Positions 45,552 through 54,884 are shown, counted from the stretch's first letter. The stretch is 64,000 nt of DNA from UBA1563 sp041671545 (GCA_041671545.1 JBAZBI010000007.1:131117-195116); one strand, 5' to 3'. A program made the numbers and translations. Notes: generated by a model not told the origin, from the letters alone.

Positions 45552-45650
45552 TGGATAATTTCCTATTTCTTTTTTCTAAAAATAATCACAAAGCGGTTAA
45601 TCTACAATTGCAATTCTTTTTCTAAATTTGTAAAAAACTTTACACATATT

Positions 45651-46643
45651 TTGAATATCGACAACTGCAAACATATTTTGATAGTAAGATTAAGCTCTTT
45701 GGGCGATATTTTGCTTACGACCCCGCTTATTCGCTCGTTGAAGAAGCAAAATCCAACTTTACAAATTGATTTTCTGGTTCGCTCTGAATATTCCGATCTT
45801 TTAGCGGTCAATCCTTACGTTTCTTCTCTTCACCTTTTTAGCCGGACTGATCAAGAGAATAAAAAACTGAAGATCAAGTTGATGGAAATGAAATATGATT
45901 GCATTGTAGACCTTCAAAACAATCTTCGTTCAAAACTATTTCTGAACAACCTCTCCGGTGAAGTTCTTTCTTTTAATAAAAAGAGATTTGAAAAAGTGCT
46001 GTTGGTGCACACAAAGATCAATTTACTGAAAGAGGCTCCGGCGATACCTGTCCGGTATGCCGAAACGATTCCGGATTTCCAACTTGATGGCGAAGGACTT
46101 GATCTGTTTATTCCCGAAAATATTTCTGCAAGAATTACACAAGATAAAAATGTAATAGGACTTTGCCCCGGTGCGCGTCATTTTACAAAACGATGGCAAA
46201 AAGAAAATTTCATTCAACTCGGGAACATGTTAATCGAAAAAGGTTTTTCAGTTGCTCTCTTCGGTGGGAAAAGTGATAGGGAACTGTGTGAAGAAATCAC
46301 CAAAGAAATTCCCGGGAGTATAAATCTTTCAACCGAGGATGATATTCTTCAACTTGCAAAAGACATGCAGCAATGCAAAGCAATTGTTTGTAATGATTCA
46401 GGTTTGATGCATACGGCATGTGCTGTTAAAACTCCGGTTGTAGCAATTTTCGGATCGACGGTTGGTGAATTTGGCTTTACTCCCTATGGGTGTAAAAATA
46501 TAATATTAGAAAATAATTCTTTAACTTGCAGACCCTGTTCACACATCGGCAAGAAAAAATGTCCTCAAAAACATTTTCGCTGCATGATTGAGTTGACTCC
46601 AGCACAGGCATTTGAATCAATAAATAAAGTACTGAAGACCTGA
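45651..46643 (+). CDS. Glycosyltransferase family 9 (heptosyltransferase-like)
   Basis: A 330-residue LPS glycosyltransferase. The start is TTG at 45651, needed because the N-terminal GT9 motif 'ILIVRLSSLGDILLTTPLI' begins at residue 9 and no ATG precedes it. The donor domain has 'VIGLCPGARHFTKRWQKENF', 'VALFGGKSD' and 'CNDSGLMHTACAVKTPVVAIF'. This family adds heptose or related sugars to the Kdo-lipid A core at the cytoplasmic face. The stop overlaps the Kdo transferase start by one base (TGATG), supporting a role in the same pathway. Confidence 0.92.
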   Translation: MNIDNCKHILIVRLSSLGDILLTTPLIRSLKKQNPTLQIDFLVRSEYSDLLAVNPYVSSLHLFSRTDQENKKLKIKLMEMKYDCIVDLQNNLRSKLFLNNLSGEVLSFNKKRFEKVLLVHTKINLLKEAPAIPVRYAETIPDFQLDGEGLDLFIPENISARITQDKNVIGLCPGARHFTKRWQKENFIQLGNMLIEKGFSVALFGGKSDRELCEEITKEIPGSINLSTEDDILQLAKDMQQCKAIVCNDSGLMHTACAVKTPVVAIFGSTVGEFGFTPYGCKNIILENNSLTCRPCSHIGKKKCPQKHFRCMIELTPAQAFESINKVLKT

Positions 46644-47920
46644 TGGATCTTTTCTGGAAATTCGCATATAATATTCTTATCGTTCCTTTATTGCTTTTTG
46701 CGATGAAGATAGCTCCCTGGTTTAATCAAAAAGTGAAAATTGGTGTTGCCGGAAGAAAGCGGTTGTTTGAGGAGTTGATCGTGAACATGTCATCTCTTAA
46801 CAGAAAGAAAAAACTTATCTGGTTTCACTCATCGTCTCTTGGAGAATTTGAACAAGCCAAACCGATCATTGAAAAACTAAAGCAGAGCAAAGACGTAAAT
46901 ATTTTGGTAACGTTTTTTTCTCCTTCCGGATTAGAAAATTCAAAAAAATATCCTTTTGCCGATTTGGTCTCATATCTTCCTCTTGATACAACACAGAATG
47001 CCGCAAGGTTTATCTCGTTAGTAAATCCATCTTTGCTCGTACTCATGCGGTATGATTTATGGCCTAATCATATTTATGAACTTGCTAAACGGAACATCCC
47101 GATCTTTTTAGTTGATGCGACGATGCGAAGTGATTCAGCACGAAAAAATTTCTTCGCTAAAAATTTTCACAAACATCTGTACGGCAAGTTATCCAAAATT
47201 TTAACTGTGTCGGAAACAGATGCAGTTAATTTTGAAGCATTTGAATTCCCTTTGCGCGAGATCAATCCGGTTGGCGATACACGTTTTGACCGCGTATATC
47301 AGCGCAGTTTAGTAGCGAAAGAAAGAAATCTTATTCGAAGTGAAATTCTGAATGACAAAAAAGTAATTGTTGCCGGAAGCACCTGGTATGAAGATGAAGA
47401 AACGCTGCTCCCTGCATTTATGAAGTTGACCGAATATGATGAAAATGTCCTGATGATCATTGCTCCGCACGAGCCGACTGTTGTTCATCTTGAAAAATTG
47501 GAAAATGATTTTGCCGGGAAGATCAAAACGATCCGTTTTTCTTCGTTAAATAATTACAAAGATGAAAAAATTATTTTGGTTGATTCAATCGGAATTCTGT
47601 TGACGCTCTATTACTATGCGAATATTGCTTTTGTCGGTGGGAGTTTTAAAAGCAACATTCACAACGTGCTTGAAGCGGCTGTTTACGGTGTTCCGGTAAT
47701 CTTCGGTCCGAAGATCACCAATTCGCAAGAAGCGATTAAACTTGCTGAACTTGGCGGTGGAATTATCATTAAAAACAAAAAGGAAGCTTACCGTTCGTTG
47801 AGATTATTAACGAAGGATGAAAACATACGTCTGGCTAAAGGAAGAATCTCCAAAGAATATGTGCAAAGTAATCTTGGAGCGACAGACAAAATTCTGAAAG
47901 AAATGTACACTGTTATTTGA
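46643..47920 (+). CDS. waaA: 3-deoxy-D-manno-octulosonic acid (Kdo) transferase
   Basis: A 425-residue GT30 enzyme that attaches Kdo to lipid A precursors at the inner membrane. One N-terminal hydrophobic helix (~8-25) precedes 'IWFHSSSLGEFEQAKPIIEKL', with the acid E in 'GEFEQ' matching the catalytic base. 'VTFFSPSGLENSKKYPFADL', 'LPLDTTQNAARFI', 'VLMRYDLWPNHIYEL' and the C-terminal 'VGGSFKSNIHNVLEAAVYGVPVIFGP' are all WaaA hallmarks. Its start overlaps the GT9 stop by one base. It supports an LPS-bearing outer membrane. Confidence 0.95.
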   Translation: MDLFWKFAYNILIVPLLLFAMKIAPWFNQKVKIGVAGRKRLFEELIVNMSSLNRKKKLIWFHSSSLGEFEQAKPIIEKLKQSKDVNILVTFFSPSGLENSKKYPFADLVSYLPLDTTQNAARFISLVNPSLLVLMRYDLWPNHIYELAKRNIPIFLVDATMRSDSARKNFFAKNFHKHLYGKLSKILTVSETDAVNFEAFEFPLREINPVGDTRFDRVYQRSLVAKERNLIRSEILNDKKVIVAGSTWYEDEETLLPAFMKLTEYDENVLMIIAPHEPTVVHLEKLENDFAGKIKTIRFSSLNNYKDEKIILVDSIGILLTLYYYANIAFVGGSFKSNIHNVLEAAVYGVPVIFGPKITNSQEAIKLAELGGGIIIKNKKEAYRSLRLLTKDENIRLAKGRISKEYVQSNLGATDKILKEMYTVI

Positions 47921-47940
47921 ACTAATCTCTGAGAACAAAA

Positions 47941-48459
47941 CTACATTTTTGACAGATACCGAGATTTAATAATTTCTAAATGATGTTTCTCGTGTCCGAT
48001 TGTGACGAATAATATCGCTCTTGCCGTGACTTCTTTTCCGCTGGCAGTTCCTTTTTGTGAAAGCATTTCTTCATCCAAAGATTTGAACAATTCTAAATTT
48101 GCCGAGCTCAAGTGAGAAAATTCTGCAAGCAAACTTTTCAAACTTCTGTTTTCATATTTCCCATTTCTAACGTATTCGTTTTCAGCAAATCCGGGTAAAG
48201 GATTTTTCTCTCCGCGCGAAATCGCTAACACTCTGTAACCAAAAATTCTTTCGCTGTCAACAATATGAGCCAGCACTTCTTTAATTGTCCATTTCCCTTC
48301 AGCATAACGAAAAGAAGCTTGCTCTTCGCTTAGAGTTGTGAACAAAGTAACGATCTCTTCAGCCTGTTGTTTGAAGACTGAAAAAATGTCGTCGGTTGTT
48401 ATTAGATCAATATAACGCTGATAGTAGAGGGCATATTCGTTTATTTCCGGTTTTTTCAT
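47941..48459 (-). CDS. DinB family protein (putative metal-dependent thiol-related enzyme)
   Basis: A 172-residue four-helix protein of the DinB/YfiT type. Metal-ligand histidines can be placed: H in 'KWTIKEVLAHIVDSERIF' and the pair in 'VTIGHEKHHLEIIKSRYL', the usual H...HxxxH pattern. Family members are thiol S-transferases or nickel/zinc proteins of mixed function; no substrate is predicted. It lies 29 bases downstream of the isoaspartyl peptidase start... that is, it is upstream of that gene in transcription, and both are minus strand. Confidence 0.88.
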   Translation of the reverse strand: MKKPEINEYALYYQRYIDLITTDDIFSVFKQQAEEIVTLFTTLSEEQASFRYAEGKWTIKEVLAHIVDSERIFGYRVLAISRGEKNPLPGFAENEYVRNGKYENRSLKSLLAEFSHLSSANLELFKSLDEEMLSQKGTASGKEVTARAILFVTIGHEKHHLEIIKSRYLSKM

Positions 48460-48488
48460 TTTCGATATTCCTTTAAATTAAAATTAAA

Positions 48489-49442
48489 TTACTTTCCCCA
48501 AATCTTTACTTCTTTTTTACCGTCGGAAGTTAAAAATCCTCGCAACATACTTTTTGTGTTAAACTGAAGAGTAAAATTGCCGTCTTTGTCAATAGCTATT
48601 AAGCCGCCATCGTTTTGGTTTAACCGTTTGTGAATCATCTCGTTTACTGCATCACTCAAACACATGTTTTTATATTCCATCATTGCGGAGACATTAAAGG
48701 CAACGGTGTTTTTAATAAATTTTTCTCCCCATCCTGTGCAAGAAACCGCACATGTTTTATTGTTTGCATAAGTGCCTGCTCCAATAATTGGTGCATCACC
48801 CACTCGTCCTGGTTTTTTCATCGACATTCCGCCGGTAGAAGTAGCCGCTGCAAGATTTCTATTTTTATCCAATGCAACAGCGCCAACAGTTCCTTTTTTC
48901 TTTTTCTTAATTTCTTTCAACCATATCTCGTAACGATTTTCTACACTAAAATATTTTGGATTAACCGATTTGAATCCGACTTCTTTCGCGAATTTTTCTG
49001 CACCTTCTCCCGAAAAGAAAACATGAGACGATTTTTCCATTACAGCTCGTGCAAGTGAAACTGGATTTTTAATTTTTTTAATTCCGGTAACGGAACCGCA
49101 TGACAAATCTTTTCCGCTCATAATTGCGGCATCCATTTCGGCTTTTCCTTCGGAAGTCAACACCGCCCCCTTTCCGGCGTTGAACAACGGATTATCTTCA
49201 AGATAGTTGATCACCTTTTCAACCGCGTCAATACTGGTTCCACCGCTTGCAAGAATTTGCTCTCCAATTTCCAAAGCTTTATTTAGTGAAGAAAGATATT
49301 CTTGTTTTAAAGAGTCGGGCATGTTTTCATCCATTCCACCGGCGCCACCGTGAATTACCAAAACATATTTTCCGGTGGTTTGTGCATTGGTCAGCAAACA
49401 AAAAAGAAATAAGAAAAACGGAAAGAGTAGTTTTGTTTTCAT
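48489..49442 (-). CDS. Isoaspartyl peptidase / type III L-asparaginase (Ntn hydrolase)
   Basis: A 317-residue secreted or periplasmic Ntn hydrolase. Signal peptide at 1-20 (MKTKLLFPFFLFLFCLLTNA). 'VIHGGAGG' is the conserved N-terminal loop, 'NPLFNAGKGAVLTSEGKAEMDA' is typical, and the autocleavage site precedes T185 in 'KKKGTVGAVALD', where Thr becomes the new N-terminal nucleophile. 'GDAPIIGAGTYANN' and 'GWGEKFIKN' complete the substrate pocket. It removes isoaspartyl dipeptides or asparagine. In transcription it comes before the DinB gene, with 29 bases between them. Confidence 0.94.
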   Translation of the reverse strand: MKTKLLFPFFLFLFCLLTNAQTTGKYVLVIHGGAGGMDENMPDSLKQEYLSSLNKALEIGEQILASGGTSIDAVEKVINYLEDNPLFNAGKGAVLTSEGKAEMDAAIMSGKDLSCGSVTGIKKIKNPVSLARAVMEKSSHVFFSGEGAEKFAKEVGFKSVNPKYFSVENRYEIWLKEIKKKKKGTVGAVALDKNRNLAAATSTGGMSMKKPGRVGDAPIIGAGTYANNKTCAVSCTGWGEKFIKNTVAFNVSAMMEYKNMCLSDAVNEMIHKRLNQNDGGLIAIDKDGNFTLQFNTKSMLRGFLTSDGKKEVKIWGK

Positions 49443-49454
49443 GGAATCCTCAAA

Positions 49455-50399
49455 TCACTTTTTATTTTGAAAAAGTTGAATAAAATAATTTATTGTTTCT
49501 TTCAATCCTTCCATTAAATCATGTTTGGGTTGAAAGCCGAGTTGAAGCTTCGTTTCTTCAATTGAAGCTAAACTATGTTTAATGTCTCCCGCACGTTCTT
49601 TTTCGTATCGAATTTTACTTTTGCTGTTCGTCAGTTGCAAAACAAGATCAACTAATTGATTGATTGAAATTGCGGAGCCGCACGCTACGTTAAAAGTTCC
49701 ATTCACGTTTTCGGTGGTGGCGGCTAGTACGTTCGCCGCTACAACATCTTTTACAAAAATAAAATCACGCGTTTGTTCTCCATCGCCGTAAATAATAATT
49801 TCTTTGTCATGCAAAGCATTGTTCACAAAGATAGGGATTGCCGCGGCGTATTGACTTTTGGGATCCTGCCGCGGACCAAACACATTAAAGTAGCGTAGCG
49901 AAATAGTCTGCAATCCAAAATTTTCTAAATACGATTGCAGATAATATTCGCCGTCAAGTTTCGTAATTCCGTAGGGAGATTTTGGTTCCGGCTTCATCAA
50001 AATCGTTTTTGGAGAAGCCGGATTATCGCCGTAAACAGCCGCTGAACTGCTGTGCACAATTTTTTTTATTTTATGTTTTGCAGAAGCTTCGAGAACGTTT
50101 AGTAGTCCGTTTACATTTATGGAAACACACTCGAAAGGATTTTCAACTGATTCCGGAACGGAGATCATCGCGGCAAGATGATGAATGTAATCAGCATTTT
50201 CTAAAACCGAAAAGACCACATCCTTGTCGGTAATGTTTCCTTCAACAAAAGTAACGTTTTCAAACCCGTTCAAATTTTTTTCGAACCCGCTTCTCAAATT
50301 ATCGAGTACAAAAACATCCGCATTTTGCTTCGACCAATATTCAACGATATGACTTCCAATAAATCCTGCACCGCCGGTAACAACAACTTTTTTCCGCAT
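49455..50399 (-). CDS. NAD-dependent nucleotide-sugar epimerase/dehydratase (GalE-like SDR)
   Basis: A 314-residue extended SDR. Rossmann motif 'VTGGAGFIGSHIVEYW', 'DNLRSGFEKNL', 'HLAAMISVPESVENP' and the catalytic 'SSSAAVYGD' with Y-x3-K in 'PYGITKLDGEYYL'. 'RYFNVFGPRQDP' and 'IFVKDVVAANVLAA' match UDP-glucose/UDP-GlcNAc 4-epimerase-like enzymes. It supplies nucleotide sugars for surface glycans. It is read between the nitrilase and the isoaspartyl peptidase genes, with short gaps on both sides (8 and 12 bases). Confidence 0.93.
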   Translation of the reverse strand: MRKKVVVTGGAGFIGSHIVEYWSKQNADVFVLDNLRSGFEKNLNGFENVTFVEGNITDKDVVFSVLENADYIHHLAAMISVPESVENPFECVSINVNGLLNVLEASAKHKIKKIVHSSSAAVYGDNPASPKTILMKPEPKSPYGITKLDGEYYLQSYLENFGLQTISLRYFNVFGPRQDPKSQYAAAIPIFVNNALHDKEIIIYGDGEQTRDFIFVKDVVAANVLAATTENVNGTFNVACGSAISINQLVDLVLQLTNSKSKIRYEKERAGDIKHSLASIEETKLQLGFQPKHDLMEGLKETINYFIQLFQNKK

Positions 50400-50407
50400 T
50401 AACCTTC

Positions 50408-51169
50408 CTAAATTAATTTTATATCATAGAGAAACGGGAAGTGAGTTCTCACTTTTTCAACATTGCCGGGCTCAATTTCCGCCGAATAAAATCCTTCTGC
50501 ATTTTCAACCGCGAGTAACTCTACTCCCATTGGATCGAACAAGCTGCTGAAGCCGTTGTAATTTGCTTTCGGATCGGAACCAACGCGGTTAACTCCGACA
50601 ACATAACATTGATTCTCAATCGCACGCGCTTTTAATAACGTACGCCAATGTTCAGCGCGAGTATCGGGCCAGTTGGCAATGTTTACGATGAGATTCACTT
50701 TTTCTTTTGCGTACATTCTGAATAATTCCGGGAAACGCAGATCGTAACAAATAGATAACCCGATTTTCCAATCATGTAGTTTTGTCGTTTCGGGTGAATC
50801 GCCCGGAGAATAGAATTTGTTTTCACCAGCCAAAGAAAACGGATGAATTTTGTTGTACTCTTTTATGAGTTCGCCGAAATAATCTATATGCACGAGTGAA
50901 TTATAAAATTTCTTGTTTTCTTCTTGAATAAATCCGCCGATAATATCTGTTTGATAAACCAACGCGAATTTTTTAAAGAAGGAAACGGTGTCACCGTCAA
51001 TAGCTTCGCATAGTTTCGCGGCATCCATAGAGAAGCCGGTTAGCGTCATCTCCGGAAAAATCAAAAGATCGGAATCGGTGTATTGTTCTTTTAATATTCT
51101 GAACAATTTTTTTTGATTCTCCTCTTTATTTTCCCATACTGGATTGTATTGCACAAAAGATATTTTCAT
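50408..51169 (-). CDS. Carbon-nitrogen hydrolase (nitrilase superfamily, omega-amidase-like)
   Basis: A 253-residue enzyme. The frame is open to 51280, but those extra codons come from a dispersed low-complexity repeat, so I place the start at ATG 51169 (MKISFVQYNPVWENK). The Glu-Lys-Cys triad is visible in 'LLIFPEMTLTGFS', 'KEYNKIHPFS' and 'GLSICYDLRFPELFR'. The compact form and motifs fit the YafV/Nit2 omega-amidase branch, which hydrolyses alpha-ketoglutaramate-type amides. Cytosolic, no signal peptide. Confidence 0.92.
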   Translation of the reverse strand: MKISFVQYNPVWENKEENQKKLFRILKEQYTDSDLLIFPEMTLTGFSMDAAKLCEAIDGDTVSFFKKFALVYQTDIIGGFIQEENKKFYNSLVHIDYFGELIKEYNKIHPFSLAGENKFYSPGDSPETTKLHDWKIGLSICYDLRFPELFRMYAKEKVNLIVNIANWPDTRAEHWRTLLKARAIENQCYVVGVNRVGSDPKANYNGFSSLFDPMGVELLAVENAEGFYSAEIEPGNVEKVRTHFPFLYDIKLI

Positions 51170-51231
51170 TATTTTATCTCCCGGAATTTTATTAGCTAAA
51201 TTAACAAATATATTGTGATGAATAAACTCAA

Positions 51232-51376
51232 TTAGGAATAAACAAAAAACGAAATCCAAAAAGCAAATTTCAAACGACAAAATAGAATATTATTGAATCT
51301 CAAAATAGCGATGAAGAAGATGTCGAAAATTAACTTTCTTTGTAATTTGCATTTTGAGCTTTGGAATTTATCATTT
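51232..51376. repeat. Dispersed low-complexity repeat between divergent genes
   Basis: AAAACGAAATCCAAAAAGCAAATTTCAAAC on the left is nearly complementary to TTTGCATTTTGAGCTTTGGAATTT on the right (quoted here only as ends ~51250-51270 and ~51346-51368), giving an imperfect long inverted repeat. Translation of such stretches gives the familiar spurious peptides (FCLFLIEF, NLHFELWNLSF), which explains the overlong frames of the two flanking genes. Confidence 0.6.
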
Positions 51377-51844
51377 ATGAACAAAACAAATGCAGTTCGA
51401 ATTTTAGAAGGTTCCGGAATTGTTTTCTCAACGCACGAATATGAAGTTGATGAAAACGATCTTACCGGTTTAACGGTCGCGAAGAAAATTAATGCAGAAG
51501 CTGATTCAGTTTTTAAAACTTTGGTGGCAAGAAATGAAGCAAATGAATTTTTCGTTTTTTGCATTCCCGTTACCACAGAACTTAATTTGAAAAAGGCGGC
51601 GAAAGCTTCCGGCAGTAAATCAATCGCGCTTATTCATGTAAAGGAATTGCTTCCGCTGACCGGATATATTCGCGGAGGTTGTTCTCCTATCGGAATGAAG
51701 AAAAAATTCCCGACCTTTTTAGATGAAACCGCCCAACTCTTCGAAACAATTTTTGTAAGCGCCGGAGTTCGCGGAATGCAAATCTCTCTTTCTCCATTCG
51801 ATCTACAAAAAATAACAGAATCGATGTTTTCAGACCTAATTTGA
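51377..51844 (+). CDS. ybaK: YbaK/EbsC family aminoacyl-tRNA deacylase
   Basis: A 155-residue YbaK-type editing protein that hydrolyses mischarged tRNA, usually Cys-tRNA(Pro). ATG 51377 (MNKTNAVRILEGSGIVF) is preferred over 51293, which lies in a dispersed repeat. The catalytic Lys is in 'SVFKTLVAR' and the conserved loop is 'TGYIRGGCSPIGMKKKFPTF', the YbaK hallmark with GGxSPxG. The C-terminus 'GVRGMQISLSPFDL' is also typical. Cytosolic, transcribed alone. Confidence 0.92.
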   Translation: MNKTNAVRILEGSGIVFSTHEYEVDENDLTGLTVAKKINAEADSVFKTLVARNEANEFFVFCIPVTTELNLKKAAKASGSKSIALIHVKELLPLTGYIRGGCSPIGMKKKFPTFLDETAQLFETIFVSAGVRGMQISLSPFDLQKITESMFSDLI

Positions 51845-51985
51845 TTAAAAATCAGAATAAACTGACCGAAGACAATCGACCAATGACCTGAAATCCAGGC
51901 TTAAACTCCACAATTTATTTAGAAATTTGCTTTTATTTTGGTGGGAAAATTGATATTTTTGCACTAAACATTAGGAGAAGTAAAA

Positions 51986-52150
51986 ATGGCAAAAGTACAA
52001 AGCTTTGGCGATAAAGCTAAAGGCAAGAAAAAAGACCCAACGGTGAATGTTAAAGTTATTAAATCTGTTAAGACTGATAAGGGAACGTTCAAATTCAATG
52101 AAAAATTTGTAAGACTTGACGACATTAGCAAGATAAATACGATTAAGTAA
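51986..52150 (+). CDS. 54-residue basic protein of unknown function
   Basis: ATG at 51986 with a strong ribosome site (TTAGGAG, 51971-51977) and a perfect terminator 26 bases after the TAA (52177). The protein is Lys-rich: it opens MAKVQSFGDKAKGKKKD, continues with a strand-like 'VNVKVIKSVKTDKGTFKF' and ends 'FVRLDDISKINTIK'. A TATTTTTG stretch at 51954-51961 resembles the Bacteroidetes -7 box, but no matching -33 element is well placed. Expression signals make it one of the best-supported small genes here. The basic N-terminus suggests nucleic-acid or ribosome binding; family not recognised. Confidence 0.85.
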   Translation: MAKVQSFGDKAKGKKKDPTVNVKVIKSVKTDKGTFKFNEKFVRLDDISKINTIK

Positions 52151-52176
52151 TTCTACCGCCCAGACTTTTTAAAAAT

Positions 52177-52204
52177 GAGGCTGTTTCCAGCCTCGTTTTG
52201 TTTT
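52177..52204 (+). terminator. Intrinsic terminator of the 54-residue gene
   Basis: GAGGCTG (52177-52183), loop TTTC, CAGCCTC (52188-52194), then GTTTTGTTTT. A perfect 7-bp GC-rich stem plus a T-run makes a textbook rho-independent terminator. It also separates the small gene from the convergent ferredoxin gene. Confidence 0.92.
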
Positions 52205-52211
52205 AAACTAT

Positions 52212-52418
52212 TTATTCTGTGATCGACTCTACCGGGCAAACATCATTGCAGTTTTTGCAATTATCACACAATTCTTGCACGATATAAGGATGATCTTCGG
52301 ATAAAGCCGGATTTGACTTTCCGTCTAATTCATATTCGGTTCCCGGATAATATATTGCATTGTTCGGACATTCGTCAATACAAGCGTTACAGCTAATACA
52401 ATCGTCGGTAATTACCAT
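52212..52418 (-). CDS. Two-cluster [4Fe-4S] ferredoxin (YfhL-like)
   Basis: A 68-residue electron-transfer protein. Cluster 1 ligands: C-x2-C-x2-C-x3-C-P in 'DDCISCNACIDECPN'. Cluster 2: C-x2-C-x2-C-x3-C-P in 'ELCDNCKNCNDVCPV'. A ~25-residue insertion between them ('IYYPGTEYELDGKSNPAL') is common in the YfhL/Allochromatium-type ferredoxins. Cytosolic; redox partner not evident from neighbours. Confidence 0.93.
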   Translation of the reverse strand: MVITDDCISCNACIDECPNNAIYYPGTEYELDGKSNPALSEDHPYIVQELCDNCKNCNDVCPVESITE

Positions 52419-52694
52419 TTTCTTTTTTCTCCATTTTTTTAAGAATCTGCTATGATTAACAAAAATAGTGCCGCAAGGAATTTCCAGATGGAGTTCATTT
52501 TTTTTATAAAATTGGAAAAAGACAACCTATCGTTATCTATTTAGAGAAACTTCCCGCAACATTGAGAAAAACGGCAATTATTTCTCAAAGGCATAGAAAA
52601 TCTTTTCTCTTTTTCAAGTTGATAAATAACTATTTTTCTCCTTTCTTTCATCTCCGGAAAATTTTCTCTTTCATTTATTGTACAAGGATCATTC

Positions 52695-54884
52695 ATGCAC
52701 ATTCCTGAAGTTATCGCTAAAGAATTAAATATTTCCTCCCGCCAGGTTGAAACCGTTATTGAAATGTTAAAAGAAGGAGCGACAATTCCTTTTATCGCCC
52801 GGTATAGAAAAGAAAAAACCGGCGGACTTGATGAAGATTTTCTCCGCCAAATTGAAGACAGATTAAATTATTTAACACTTCTGGAAGAACGGAAAGAAGC
52901 AATTCTAAAAAGCATTGAGGAACAAGGTAAACTAACCGATGAACTAAAAGCTAAAATTATTGCATGTACAAAACTTCAGGAGTTGGAAGATTTATATTTA
53001 CCTTATAAGCCAAAACGGAAAACGCGCGGAACTATTGCAAAAGCAAAAGGACTCGAACCACTTGCGCTTTTCATTCTGGACAATCCACTTTTTAGCGGTG
53101 ACTTTGATGCGAAGCTTGATGAGTTTATAAATGAAGAGCTCGGTGTTAAAACCATTTACGAGGCGTTGCAAGGAGCAAAAGACATAATTGCCGAAATGAT
53201 TTCCGAACATGCCGAAGTTAGAAAAGTTGTCCGCGAAATTCTTTTGGAAAGCGTTGTTATCAAATCGGAAAAAACAAAAGAGAACGCAACCGCCGATATC
53301 GCAAACGAAAAACTGAAAGAAAAAGAACGGAAAGAAGTTTATCAAGTTTATTTTGATTTTCAAATTGATGTTAAAAAAATTAAACCTTACCAAATTCTTG
53401 CGCTTAATCGGGGTGAACGGGAAAAACTTTTAAAAATTACACTGGTTCACGATGAAATTGAAATTCACAACCAGATCAAACGAACATTTTTAGCTTACCA
53501 CGAATCTTTCTTCATGGAAATTTTGGAAGAAACAATTGCCGATTCATTCAAACGGTTGATCTTTCCTTCGCTTGAGCGTGAAGTGCGAAACCATTTAACC
53601 GAAGTTGCCGATTTGCATGCGATAGAAATTTTCGCTTCAAACTTGCGGCAGTTGTTATTGCAACCACCGATTGCAGGCAAAATAATTTTGGGAATTGATC
53701 CCGGTTTTTATTCCGGCAGTAAAATCGCAGTAATTGATGCAACCGGAAAATATCTTGAAGGAGCGACGATGTATCCGCACCCGCCGCAAAATAAAATTGA
53801 AGAGGCGAAAAAAATTCTTCTCAATTTCATTAAAAAATATTCTGTCGAGGTTATTGCTATCGGAAACGGAACGGCAAGCCGAGAAACGGAATTTGTAATT
53901 GCCGAATTGATCAAATCCAATAAACTTAACTGCCATTATATTATTGTAAACGAAGCCGGCGCTTCGGTTTATTCCGCTTCCTCAATCGCAAAAAAAGAAT
54001 TTCCCGAATTGGAAGCAAGTCAGCGCGGAAACATTTCCATCGCGCGCCGCTTGCTCGATCCTCTTGCGGAGCTTGTAAAGATTGATCCAAAATCGATTGG
54101 CGTTGGTCTGTACCAGCACGATGTCGATCAAAAATTTCTTGCAAAAAAACTTGACGATGTTGTTGAAAGCAGTGTGAACTACGTTGGTGTTGATGTGAAT
54201 ACAGCTTCAACCTCGTTGTTAAATTATGTTTCCGGTTTGAATAAACGGCTTGCTGAAAACATTGTAAAATTCCGTGAGAAAAAAGGGCGATTCAACAAAC
54301 GCGAAGAACTGTTGGAAGTTAGCGGAATGGGAGAAAAAGTTTTTGAACAGGCTGCGGGATTTTTGAAAATTGCGGATGGAGAAAATCAGTTTGATAATAC
54401 TTTTATTCATCCCGAATCATATCAAGCGGCTGAAAGTCTTCTCGGGATGTTTAATATTTCTAAAGATAAAATAAAAGAGTCGGGTTCGCTGTTAGATTTT
54501 TTCATCGAGAAAAAAGGGATGAAGAAAACTGCCGCAGAATTAAACATCGGAGAGCCAACGCTAAAAGATATTATCGATAACTTGAAAAAACCGGGACGCG
54601 ATCCGCGCGAAGAATTACCGAAGCCTTTGTTGCGAAGCGATGTTCTTAAGATTGAAGATTTACAGCCGGGAATGAAATTAAAAGGAACCGTCCGCAATGT
54701 TGTTGATTTCGGCGCCTTCGTAGATATTGGTGTAAAGCAAGACGGATTGCTTCACGTTTCACAAATCGCGAATAAGTTTATCCAAAATCCGATTGAGCAT
54801 GTACACGTCGGCGATATTATTGATGTTAGTATTCTCAGCATTGATAAAGAGCGTGGAAGAATTTCGTTGAGCATGAGAGAATAA
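52695..54884 (+). CDS. tex: Tex family RNA-binding transcription accessory protein
   Basis: A 729-residue protein with the full Tex architecture: N-terminal helical region ('ATIPFIARYRKEKTGGLDEDFLRQIE' abbreviates to RYRKEKTGGLDE), YqgF/RNase H-like domain ('IILGIDPGFYSGSKIAVID', 'VIAIGNGTASRETE'), helix-hairpin-helix repeats ('VGVDVNTASTSLLNYVSGL', 'VSGMGEKVFEQAAGF'), and a C-terminal S1 domain ('MKLKGTVRNVVDFGAFVDIG' to 'RISLSMRE'). Tex binds RNA and affects transcription and stress responses. Transcribed alone, with 276 bases of AT-rich DNA upstream. Confidence 0.96.
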   Translation: MHIPEVIAKELNISSRQVETVIEMLKEGATIPFIARYRKEKTGGLDEDFLRQIEDRLNYLTLLEERKEAILKSIEEQGKLTDELKAKIIACTKLQELEDLYLPYKPKRKTRGTIAKAKGLEPLALFILDNPLFSGDFDAKLDEFINEELGVKTIYEALQGAKDIIAEMISEHAEVRKVVREILLESVVIKSEKTKENATADIANEKLKEKERKEVYQVYFDFQIDVKKIKPYQILALNRGEREKLLKITLVHDEIEIHNQIKRTFLAYHESFFMEILEETIADSFKRLIFPSLEREVRNHLTEVADLHAIEIFASNLRQLLLQPPIAGKIILGIDPGFYSGSKIAVIDATGKYLEGATMYPHPPQNKIEEAKKILLNFIKKYSVEVIAIGNGTASRETEFVIAELIKSNKLNCHYIIVNEAGASVYSASSIAKKEFPELEASQRGNISIARRLLDPLAELVKIDPKSIGVGLYQHDVDQKFLAKKLDDVVESSVNYVGVDVNTASTSLLNYVSGLNKRLAENIVKFREKKGRFNKREELLEVSGMGEKVFEQAAGFLKIADGENQFDNTFIHPESYQAAESLLGMFNISKDKIKESGSLLDFFIEKKGMKKTAAELNIGEPTLKDIIDNLKKPGRDPREELPKPLLRSDVLKIEDLQPGMKLKGTVRNVVDFGAFVDIGVKQDGLLHVSQIANKFIQNPIEHVHVGDIIDVSILSIDKERGRISLSMRE

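Noticed and set aside
51170..51280. N-terminal extension of the nitrilase
   Set aside because: Codons come from a dispersed low-complexity repeat; the enzyme family starts at MKISFVQ.
53655..53936. Several minus-strand frames inside tex and other long genes
   Set aside because: They are frame shadows: no start context, no domain sense, and they overlap a clearly coding strand.
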